NCBI GenBank assembly: GCA_045536015.1
Contig: JAZSMS010000038.1
Location: forward strand, 1-5,729
Reading direction: 5' to 3'
From: JAZSMS01 sp045536015
GTDB taxonomy: Bacteria > Bacillota > Clostridia > Christensenellales > QALW01
Length of the DNA: 5,729 nt
This document shows positions 1-4,726 of this stretch, one piece after another; within the stretch, counting starts at the first letter, position 1; the number at the start of each line of letters is the position of its first letter. A program made the translations under genes and the position numbers. The notes under the pieces are model-generated. The model made no database searches and was not told the DNA's origin. It saw only the letters and a list, made by a program, of their open reading frames with translations.

Positions 1-395
1 CCAAACGCCGCTTCTTCAAAGCTGATGCGAACGTCAACACGCATATCGTTGCCTCTTTGCGGTGCGTTAGGATTGCGTGATTGCCTTCCCCCGCCACCGA
101 AAAAGGTTTCGAATATATCGCCAAAGCCCGAGAAATCTGCACCCGAAAAGCCTCCGCCGCCAAAGCCCTGCGGACCGTCAAAGCCAAACTGATCGTAGTT
201 TGCCTTTTTTTGCGGGTCGGAAAGTACTTCGTATGCTTCGTTTACCTCTTTAAAGCGTGCTTCACATTCTTTATCACCCGGATGAAGATCCGGGTGATAC
301 TTTTTTGCCGCTTGTCTAAACGCTTTTTTTATTTCATCTTCGCTTGCGTTCTTTTGTACGCCAAGCACTTCATAATAGTCGCGCTTATCTGCCAT
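1..395 (-). CDS. dnaJ: Chaperone protein DnaJ (Hsp40), N-terminal part, truncated by the window edge
   Basis: DnaJ is the cytoplasmic J-domain co-chaperone that delivers unfolded clients to DnaK and stimulates its ATPase. The 131 visible codons begin MADKRDYYEVLGV and form a complete J domain (about residues 4-70) with the catalytic HPD triad at residues 34-36. A Gly/Phe-rich linker follows (about 75-105, with GFGGGGFSG and FFGGGG runs), and then the start of the first client-binding domain (MRVDVRISFEEAAFG). The zinc-finger and C-terminal domains lie beyond base 1, so type I DnaJ is inferred from operon position and the G/F region. The ATG is only 2 nt after the dnaK stop. The best Shine-Dalgarno (GAGG) lies inside the dnaK end, 13 nt upstream, which suggests translational coupling. 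The usual HPDxNPGD stretch reads HPDLHPGD here. Its codons form a perfect hairpin, annotated separately. Confidence 0.97.
   Translation of the reverse strand, partial: MADKRDYYEVLGVQKNASEDEIKKAFRQAAKKYHPDLHPGDKECEARFKEVNEAYEVLSDPQKKANYDQFGFDGPQGFGGGGFSGADFSGFGDIFETFFGGGGRQSRNPNAPQRGNDMRVDVRISFEEAAF
272..299 (-). repeat. Perfect 12-bp inverted repeat (RNA hairpin) inside dnaJ, over the HPD codons
   Basis: The arms TATCACCCGGAT (272-283) and ATCCGGGTGATA (288-299) are exact reverse complements separated by 4 nt, giving a 12-bp stem in the dnaJ mRNA with loop CUUC. It encodes residues of YHPDLHPGDK, that is, the catalytic HPD and the following turn. No T-run follows on either strand, so it is not a standard terminator. 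A role in slowing ribosomes, in mRNA processing or in setting the DnaJ:DnaK ratio is inference only. Confidence 0.8.
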
Positions 396-397
396 TA

Positions 398-2242
398 TTA
401 TTTTTTATCCTCGTCATCTACTACTTCATAGTCAGCGTCGTAGGTGTTTCCGTTTGATGCGTCTGCACCTGCCTGACCGTTATCTGCACCCTGCGCAGCC
501 TGAGCTTGTGCCTGTGCCTGCTGATAAATCTTGCCAAATACTTCCTGGCTAACCTGAGCTAATTTATCTGCTGCAGCCTTGATTGCATCGTTATCCGTGC
601 CCTCAAGTGCCTTCTTGGTTGCGTCGATTTCTGCCTGTACGCGAGCCGAATCATCCGAAGCAATCTTGTCGCCAAGCTCTTTTAAGGTGCGCTCGGTGTT
701 ATAAACTAAGCTATCTGCCTGATTACGAGTTTCAACGCTTTCTTTTGCCTTTTTGTCCTCTGCTGCATACTGCTCTGCCTCTTTAACTGCCTTGTCAATT
801 TCTTCATCCGAAAGGTTTGTGCTTGCAGTAATGGTAATATCCTGCATATTGCCGGTACCAAGATCTTTAGCCGAAACGTGAACTATACCGTTTGCGTCAA
901 TATCAAACGAAACCTCAATCTGCGGAACGCCTCTGGGAGCCGAAGGAATGCCTGTTAACTGGAAGCGTCCAAGAGTCTTATTATACTGTGCCATTTCGCG
1001 CTCGCCCTGAAGAACGTGAATTTCTACCGAGGTCTGTCCGTCAGCTGCAGTTGAGAAAATCTGGCTCTTCTTTGCAGGGATAGTGGTGTTACGCTCGATA
1101 AGCTTTGTGCAAACGCCGCCGAGAGTTTCGATACCAAGTGATAAGGGAGTAACGTCTAATAAAAGCACATCCTTAACCTCGCCGCCTAAAACACCTGCCT
1201 GAATTGCCGCACCGATAGCAACGCACTCGTCAGGGTTAATTCCCTTAAAGGGCTCTTTGCCGGTAACGCGTTTAACTGCTTCCTGTACTGCAGGAATTCT
1301 TGTCGATCCACCAACTAAAACTATACGCGAAATCTCACTCATCGAAATACCAGCATCCGAGATAGCCTTGTTAACAGGCTCAAGAGTTCTTGCAACCAAG
1401 TCTGCAGTAAGGTCATCGAATTTAGCACGCGAAAGCGAAAGATCCATATGCAACGGACCTGCTGCACCCATAGTAATATAAGGAAGGTTAATGCTTGTCG
1501 AAAGTGTGCCCGATAAGTCAATCTTTGCCTTTTCAGCAGCTTCCTTCAAGCGTTGCATTGCCATTTTGTCTGTACGAAGATCAACGCCGTTAGATTTTCT
1601 AAATTCGTCAACCATCCAATCGATGATCTTCTGGTCAAAGTCGTCACCGCCAAGTCGGGTGTCACCATTAGTAGCTAAAACCTCAAATACGCCGTCGCCG
1701 ATTTCAAGAATCGAAACGTCAAACGTACCGCCACCAAGGTCATAGATTAAAATCTTCTGATTTTCTTCTTTATCAAGACCATAAGAAAGCGACGCTGCAG
1801 TAGGTTCGTTGATTATACGCAAAACCTCCAAGCCTGCAATTTTACCTGCATCCTTTGTTGCCTGACGCTGTGAATCGTTAAAGTAAGCGGGAACAGTAAT
1901 AACTGCCTGTGTAACTGCTTCGCCGAGATAGCTTTCGGCATCTGCCTTTAACTTTGATAAAATCATTGCCGAAATTTCTTGCGGCGAATAAGCCTTGCCC
2001 TCAATGGTTCTTTTGTTTGAGGTTCCCATATCACGCTTAATAGACATAACTGTGTTATCGGGGTTTGCAACCGCCTGACGCTTTGCAATAGCGCCTACTA
2101 AACGTTCACCATCTTTAAATGCAACAACCGAAGGGGTTGTTCTTGCGCCTTCACTGTTAGGAATTACAACGGGTTCGCCGCCTTCCATAACTGCTACGCA
2201 CGAGTTAGTTGTACCTAAGTCAATACCAATAATTTTACTCAT
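398..2242 (-). CDS. dnaK: Molecular chaperone DnaK (Hsp70)
   Basis: DnaK is the cytoplasmic ATP-driven chaperone that binds exposed hydrophobic segments, working with DnaJ and GrpE. At 614 residues it is full length for a Gram-positive DnaK. Visible in order: the phosphate-1 motif IGIDLGTTNS (5-14), the phosphate-2 motif IYDLGGGTFDVS (166-177), the adenosine-side motif LVGGSTRIP (309-317), the interdomain linker DVLLLDVTP (358-366), the beta-sandwich substrate domain (about 367-480) and the helical lid (about 480-570). A disordered Gln/Ala/Gly-rich tail (about 575-600) ends in EVVDDEDKK. The stretch around residues 65-90 is shorter than in Escherichia coli DnaK, as is usual in Gram-positives. 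The ATG is preceded by GGAGGA at an 8-nt spacing. The gap to grpE is 32 nt with no terminator or second CIRCE, so it is probably co-transcribed from the hrcA promoter. Confidence 0.99.
   Translation of the reverse strand: MSKIIGIDLGTTNSCVAVMEGGEPVVIPNSEGARTTPSVVAFKDGERLVGAIAKRQAVANPDNTVMSIKRDMGTSNKRTIEGKAYSPQEISAMILSKLKADAESYLGEAVTQAVITVPAYFNDSQRQATKDAGKIAGLEVLRIINEPTAASLSYGLDKEENQKILIYDLGGGTFDVSILEIGDGVFEVLATNGDTRLGGDDFDQKIIDWMVDEFRKSNGVDLRTDKMAMQRLKEAAEKAKIDLSGTLSTSINLPYITMGAAGPLHMDLSLSRAKFDDLTADLVARTLEPVNKAISDAGISMSEISRIVLVGGSTRIPAVQEAVKRVTGKEPFKGINPDECVAIGAAIQAGVLGGEVKDVLLLDVTPLSLGIETLGGVCTKLIERNTTIPAKKSQIFSTAADGQTSVEIHVLQGEREMAQYNKTLGRFQLTGIPSAPRGVPQIEVSFDIDANGIVHVSAKDLGTGNMQDITITASTNLSDEEIDKAVKEAEQYAAEDKKAKESVETRNQADSLVYNTERTLKELGDKIASDDSARVQAEIDATKKALEGTDNDAIKAAADKLAQVSQEVFGKIYQQAQAQAQAAQGADNGQAGADASNGNTYDADYEVVDDEDKK
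407..412 (-). promoter_or_regulatory. Distant Shine-Dalgarno of dnaJ inside the dnaK 3' end
   Basis: The message reads GAGGAT over the Glu-Asp codons of the DnaK C-terminus, 13 nt from the GAGG core to the dnaJ ATG at 395. This is longer than the other spacings here (7-10 nt). With the TAA-TA-ATG junction it suggests that ribosomes finishing dnaK restart on dnaJ. Confidence 0.5.
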
Positions 2243-2274
2243 AATATATATCCTCCAATTTGATTAATTTTTAA

Positions 2275-2817
2275 TTAAATGGTAACCTGTACCATTGAAT
2301 ATCTTATTACTTTATCCCCTATTTTGTAGCCCTTTGAAAAAACCTGGGCAACTATATTTTTATCCTGACCCTCTTGTGCGGGGATTTGCATTACTGCATT
2401 ATGAAAATTAGGGTCAAAGGGTTTTCCCTCTGCTTCAATTTCTTCTACATTAAGCTCTGATAGCATCGTTTGCATCTGTTTTAAAACAAGTTCAAGTCCT
2501 TCCATTAACGAGCCCGTTGTGCCGTTTTTCGCCTCTTGCAAAAGCGCACGTTCTAAATTGTCCATAACTGGAAGAAAAGCTTTTACTGCTTCTACCTTAC
2601 CGTCAAGCAAAGCATCTGCTCTAAGCGAAACGTTGCGCTTGCGGTAGTTATCAAAGTCGGCCTGAATTCTTTGCGCCATCAACAGATATTCTTCCTCTTT
2701 GCTTATCTGTGGTGCTTCTTCCTGCTGAGGCTGTTCATAATCACTTGTAGCATCTTCTACAACTTCTTCTGTAACTTCTTCTTTTATTTCTTCTGTATTA
2801 TCTTTTTTCTTACTCAA
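2275..2817 (-). CDS. grpE: Nucleotide exchange factor GrpE, TTG start
   Basis: GrpE is the dimeric cytoplasmic cofactor that releases ADP from DnaK. With the start chosen here the product has 180 residues. It has a charged, disordered, Glu-rich tail (1-45), a long helix/coiled coil with AQRIQADFDNYRKRN (48-62), the dimer segment FLPVMDNLERAL (81-92), and a C-terminal beta domain with FDPNFHNAVMQI (134-145) and GYKIGDKVIRYSMVQVTI (163-180). The closing motif in many GrpEs is RPAMVxV; RYSMVQV here is a mild deviation. Start choice: an in-frame TTG at 2847 lacks a Shine-Dalgarno, and the ATG at 2826 abuts GGAGG with zero spacing. The TTG at 2817 sits 9 nt from GGAGG and gives the typical start MSKKKDN. 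It overlaps the hrcA end by 8 nt, implying coupled translation. Confidence 0.96.
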   Translation of the reverse strand: MSKKKDNTEEIKEEVTEEVVEDATSDYEQPQQEEAPQISKEEEYLLMAQRIQADFDNYRKRNVSLRADALLDGKVEAVKAFLPVMDNLERALLQEAKNGTTGSLMEGLELVLKQMQTMLSELNVEEIEAEGKPFDPNFHNAVMQIPAQEGQDKNIVAQVFSKGYKIGDKVIRYSMVQVTI

Positions 2818-3844
2818 TGTCTTCATCCTCCGATACGTTTTCGCCAAATATTTTGCTAAGTGTCTTTCCCATTTGTTCTAAAACCGAAAGTACTTTATCG
2901 TACTGCATTCTTGTGGGACCTATAACTCCGATTTTACCAAGATTTTTCCCTCCGGCAGAATAGCTTGCAGTCACTATACTAACATCGTTTAATCCCGTTT
3001 CGGTACCAATATGCACGTGTACCGCCTGACCGTCGTCACTTGAAACAATTTCGCCTATGCGTTTATTTTCTTCAAGCAACTGAAGCAACTCTCTTGCTCT
3101 GTCAACGTCGGCAAATTCCTGATGCGAAAGTACCTTGCTGGCGCCCTCTATCATAACTTCATCCTGCTTGTTCATAAGCCTGCGCTCAAGCACCGTACAA
3201 ATTGCATCAAAAATTTGTTTTTGATCTGACATTTCGCTTTCGACCGTAAACTGCGCACCTGGTTTAATTTCGGTTACACTTTTTCCCGCAAACATTTTAT
3301 TAAGCAAATGCGACATACTTTCAAGTTCTTCCATAGTCATCGGTCGCGGAAGCGCTATCGGCGTATTTTGTACCGAGCCCGAATCGGTAAGCAAAATTAC
3401 CATAGCTACGCTTGGGTTAACGCGCATAAGCTGAAGACTGCTAACCTTAACGTCCTTTGCCTTTGGCGGAAGCACTATCGAAACGTAATGCGTTAATTCT
3501 GAAATTACTCTTGCCGCATCCGAAAGCACCTCGGTAGTTTCGTCCATTCGCTTATCATAATAAGATTTTATATATTTTATCTCTGCAAGCGAAAGCTTTG
3601 AAAGCGTTAACATATTATCAACGTAAAATCTGTAAGCCTTATTACTTGGAATTCTTCCTGCACTTGTATGAGGCTGTTCTAAGTAGCCCAAATCTTCAAG
3701 GTCACTCATCTCGTTTCTGATTGTTGCCGAAGAAAGTGCAAAGTTTTTTGAAATGGTTCGGGAGCCTACGGGCATTGCATTAGAAATATAATCTTCTATT
3801 ATTGCTTGCAAAATCTGCTTTTGCCTGCTTGATAATTCGTCCAT
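2810..3844 (-). CDS. hrcA: Heat-inducible transcription repressor HrcA
   Basis: HrcA is the repressor of class I heat-shock genes. It binds CIRCE as a dimer and, in studied Bacillota, needs GroEL to stay active. The 344-residue length is normal. The N-terminus MDELSSRQKQILQAIIEDYI begins a winged helix-turn-helix (about 5-75) containing the family hallmark SSATIRNEMSDLEDLGYLEQP (38-58) and HTSAGRIPS (59-67). The middle is a GAF-like dimerisation domain. The C-terminus carries the signature GGKNLGKIGVIGPTRMQY (298-315) and ends in an acidic tail (SEDEDIE). The ATG is preceded by AAGGAG at 10 nt. It is the first gene after the CIRCE-bearing promoter, so it represses itself and the downstream chaperone genes. 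Confidence 0.98.
   Translation of the reverse strand: MDELSSRQKQILQAIIEDYISNAMPVGSRTISKNFALSSATIRNEMSDLEDLGYLEQPHTSAGRIPSNKAYRFYVDNMLTLSKLSLAEIKYIKSYYDKRMDETTEVLSDAARVISELTHYVSIVLPPKAKDVKVSSLQLMRVNPSVAMVILLTDSGSVQNTPIALPRPMTMEELESMSHLLNKMFAGKSVTEIKPGAQFTVESEMSDQKQIFDAICTVLERRLMNKQDEVMIEGASKVLSHQEFADVDRARELLQLLEENKRIGEIVSSDDGQAVHVHIGTETGLNDVSIVTASYSAGGKNLGKIGVIGPTRMQYDKVLSVLEQMGKTLSKIFGENVSEDEDIE
2827..2831 (-). promoter_or_regulatory. Ribosome binding site that decides the grpE start
   Basis: GGAGG on the minus strand lies inside the last codons of hrcA. Its 9-nt spacing to the TTG at 2817 is normal, whereas it touches the ATG at 2826 directly. This favours the TTG start. Confidence 0.7.
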
Positions 3845-3870
3845 ACAAATTCAGCTCCTTACCATTTTTG

Positions 3871-3897
3871 TTAGCACTCGCTTTTGTTGAGTGCTAA
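3871..3897 (-). promoter_or_regulatory. CIRCE operator, perfect copy (HrcA binding site)
   Basis: TTAGCACTC (3871-3879), 9 spacer bases and GAGTGCTAA (3889-3897) match the canonical CIRCE (TTAGCACTC-N9-GAGTGCTAA) without mismatch. It lies in the hrcA 5' leader, between the promoter and the hrcA Shine-Dalgarno, about 5 nt after the predicted transcription start. HrcA bound here would block the heat-shock operon. It is the only CIRCE seen in the window. Confidence 0.98.
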
Positions 3898-3908
3898 TTT
3901 CATTGAAA

Positions 3909-3937
3909 ATTATATATCCTTATTACCGTTTTGTCAA
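3909..3937 (-). promoter_or_regulatory. Consensus sigma-A promoter of hrcA-grpE-dnaK-dnaJ
   Basis: On the minus strand TTGACA (3937-3932) is followed after exactly 17 nt by TATAAT (3914-3909), a full match to the housekeeping consensus. Transcription should start near 3902, just before CIRCE. A very strong promoter held down by a repressor is the usual design for this regulon. Confidence 0.95.
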
Positions 3938-3966
3938 CAGTTTTAAGGACATTTATTTTAATTGTT

Positions 3967-3990
3967 TTCAAATTTTTTCAATTTATTCAA
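3967..3990. repeat. Three TTCAA repeats spaced about one helical turn apart
   Basis: TTCAA occurs at 3967-3971, 3977-3981 and 3986-3990 (steps of 10 and 9 bp) with intervening T tracts. It lies in the divergent intergenic region, about 30-50 bp upstream of the hrcA -35 box. Phased A/T tracts can bend DNA or stimulate promoters, but the region is A/T-rich and the pattern may be chance. Confidence 0.3.
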
Positions 3991-4007
3991 AAAACGGAAT
4001 TAAAACT

Positions 4008-4026
4008 AATAAGTTCATCACTTATT
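4008..4026. repeat. 7-bp A/T-rich inverted repeat upstream of the small basic ORF
   Basis: AATAAGT (4008-4014) and ACTTATT (4020-4026) are exact reverse complements around a 5-nt loop. Four further T residues follow on the plus strand. The stem has one G-C pair, so as an RNA hairpin it is weak. It could be an operator or a leader attenuator of the plus-strand unit. No convincing promoter for that unit was found in 3938-4055; a TTGTTT/TATTCA pair at 3962-3989 is poor. Confidence 0.3.
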
Positions 4027-4058
4027 TTTTACTTGTTTTACACAAACTAATTTTGAAA

Positions 4059-4075
4059 GGAGATTTTTTATGTGA
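4059..4075 (+). promoter_or_regulatory. Ribosome binding site serving an overlapping AUG-UGA start-stop and the GTG start
   Basis: GGAG at 4059-4062 (within AAAGGAGA) is 7 nt from ATG 4070-4072 and 9 nt from GTG 4072-4074. The ATG is followed at once by TGA (4073-4075), so initiation there yields no protein. The GTG shares the G of the ATG and opens the 54-codon frame. An in-frame TGA at 4054-4056 excludes an upstream start apart from rare codons. Competition between the two starts could lower expression of the small protein. Confidence 0.55.
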
Positions 4076-4236
4076 AAATCAATCATTTCGATTATAAAAA
4101 GCGTTTAAAGCGTTCAAAATATAAACGTGCTTATCACAGATTGATGCGTAAAAAGCATAAAATAAAAATGAGAGTATTAAAAAGAGGATACAAGCGTTTT
4201 GCGAGACTTAACGCTTCGCTTGTAAAAAAGTTTTAA
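4072..4236 (+). CDS. Small, extremely basic protein of unknown function upstream of mazF
   Basis: I do not recognise this 54-residue product (starts MKINHFDYKKRLKRSKYK, ends NASLVKKF). It contains 14 Lys, 9 Arg and 3 His but one acidic residue (Asp7), a net charge near +22. There is no signal peptide, membrane segment or cysteine. Residues 8-46 could form a basic helix or helices, and LKRSKYKR (12-19) is loosely repeated as LKRGYKR (36-42). Support for a real gene: a strong AAAGGAGA site, an in-frame stop just upstream that defines the GTG start, and placement 43 nt before mazF in the same direction. Nucleic-acid or ribosome binding is a guess from charge. It takes the place of the antitoxin, but MazF antitoxins are usually longer and acidic at the end that binds the toxin. 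It could be an unusual antitoxin, a leader peptide controlling mazF, or a chance frame in A-rich DNA. Confidence 0.6.
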   Translation: MKINHFDYKKRLKRSKYKRAYHRLMRKKHKIKMRVLKRGYKRFARLNASLVKKF

Positions 4237-4238
4237 TC

Positions 4239-4272
4239 TCTCCTGTTCTTTTTAAGAGCAGTCCGTAGGAGG
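4239..4272 (+). promoter_or_regulatory. mazF leader hairpin with anti-Shine-Dalgarno pairing
   Basis: CTGTTCT (4243-4249) pairs with AGAGCAG (4255-4261) around a 5-nt loop, with one G-U pair. Just outside it, TCTCCT (4239-4244) is complementary to AGGAGG (4267-4272), the mazF Shine-Dalgarno, again with one G-U; the two pairings compete only over bases 4243-4244. No T-run follows, so it is not a terminator. The anti-SD strand begins 3 nt after the small-ORF stop, so a ribosome terminating there would cover it and free the mazF site. The pairing is seen in the sequence; the control model is inference. Confidence 0.45.
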
Positions 4273-4279
4273 TAAAAAA

Positions 4280-4627
4280 ATGATAAAACGGGGCGAAATA
4301 TATTATGCGGATTTGTCGCCCGTTATAGGAAGCGAGCAAGGCGGAACGCGTCCTGTGCTTATTTTGCAAAACGACGTTGGAAACAAATACAGTCCTACTA
4401 TAATAGTAGCCGCAATAACGTCAAAAACGGGTAAGACAAAGCTGCCTACCCATATTCTTTTAGAAGGAAGCGAAAACGGACTGCCTAAAAATTCGGTAGT
4501 ATTGCTTGAGCAAATCAGGACTATTGATAAGCGCAGACTTAAAGAAAAGCTTGGAAAAACAAGTACTCACCTTATGAACAAAATAGAAGACGGCCTGCGC
4601 GTAAGCTTAGGCTTTAACGTTTTTTAA
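4280..4627 (+). CDS. mazF: MazF/EndoA-type mRNA interferase (toxin)
   Basis: The 115-residue length matches the EndoA/NdoA branch of MazF toxins (116 in Bacillus subtilis), and the sequence follows that family closely. It starts MIKRGEIYYADLSPVIGSEQGGTRPVL, followed by ALIxQND-like LILQND (27-32), PTIIVAAITS (39-48), KLPTHI (54-59) and LLEQIRTIDKRRL (75-87). Arg24 in GGTRPV and Thr47 in AITS correspond to the catalytic Arg and Thr of the B. subtilis enzyme, so it should be active. Such toxins are dimeric cytoplasmic endoribonucleases that cut mRNA at short motifs (UACAU for the B. subtilis enzyme; unknown here) and arrest growth when free of antitoxin. AGGAGG lies 7 nt before the ATG. It probably shares a transcript with the small basic ORF and ends at the terminator overlapping its stop. 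No MazE or ribbon-helix-helix partner is visible beside it. Confidence 0.95.
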   Translation: MIKRGEIYYADLSPVIGSEQGGTRPVLILQNDVGNKYSPTIIVAAITSKTGKTKLPTHILLEGSENGLPKNSVVLLEQIRTIDKRRLKEKLGKTSTHLMNKIEDGLRVSLGFNVF

Positions 4628-4658
4628 AGTGTACCGCTAAAAAGCGGTGCACTTTTTT
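4626..4658 (+). terminator. Rho-independent terminator after mazF
   Basis: AAAGTGTACCGCT (4626-4638) pairs with AGCGGTGCACTTT (4643-4655) around an AAAA loop: 13 bp with one G-U pair, followed by a T-run to 4658. The stem starts within the mazF stop codon. It separates the mazF unit from the next gene. Confidence 0.93.
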
Positions 4659-4668
4659 AAATTTTATG

Positions 4669-4696
4669 TTGTATATAAATAAAAATGTGGTACAAT
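4669..4696 (+). promoter_or_regulatory. Probable sigma-A promoter of the LCP gene
   Basis: TTGTAT (4669-4674) and TACAAT (4691-4696) are 16 nt apart, with a TGG extension directly before the -10 box. This places the start near 4703, about 24 nt before the gene. The region is A/T-rich, so alternative -10 boxes exist. The terminator just upstream supports an independent promoter. Confidence 0.65.
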
Positions 4697-4726
4697 ATAT
4701 TATATAAATAATTTTGGAGACAATAA

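Noticed and set aside
81..431. Open plus-strand frame of 116 codons opposite dnaJ and the dnaK end
   Set aside because: It lies antisense to well-conserved dnaJ and dnaK coding sequence, its product has no recognisable motif, and its start lacks a convincing Shine-Dalgarno. It is a shadow frame.
2243..2274. Separate promoter or CIRCE before dnaK
   Set aside because: The 32-nt gap holds only A/T-rich sequence and the dnaK Shine-Dalgarno. No CIRCE half-site or paired -35/-10 boxes are present.
4008..4026. Hairpin plus T-run as an intrinsic terminator
   Set aside because: The stem is 7 bp with one G-C pair and no gene ends before it on the plus strand, so a terminator call is not supported.
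4070..4075. ATG-TGA read as a frameshift or a recoded TGA
   Set aside because: The ATG frame ends again within a few codons after the TGA, whereas the overlapping GTG frame is open for 54 codons. All other genes in the window are intact with TGA as stop.
3891..4097. Open plus-strand frame crossing the CIRCE and promoter region
   Set aside because: It starts inside the CIRCE arm and runs through the hrcA promoter and the Shine-Dalgarno of the small basic ORF. The product is low-complexity translation of A/T-rich DNA.
4072..4236. Identification of the small basic ORF as MazE/EndoAI or as ribosomal protein L34
   Set aside because: It lacks the ribbon-helix-helix or AbrB-type pattern and acidic tail of MazF antitoxins. 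The basicity resembles L34, but L34 motifs (KRTYQPS..RKR, GF..RM) are absent.
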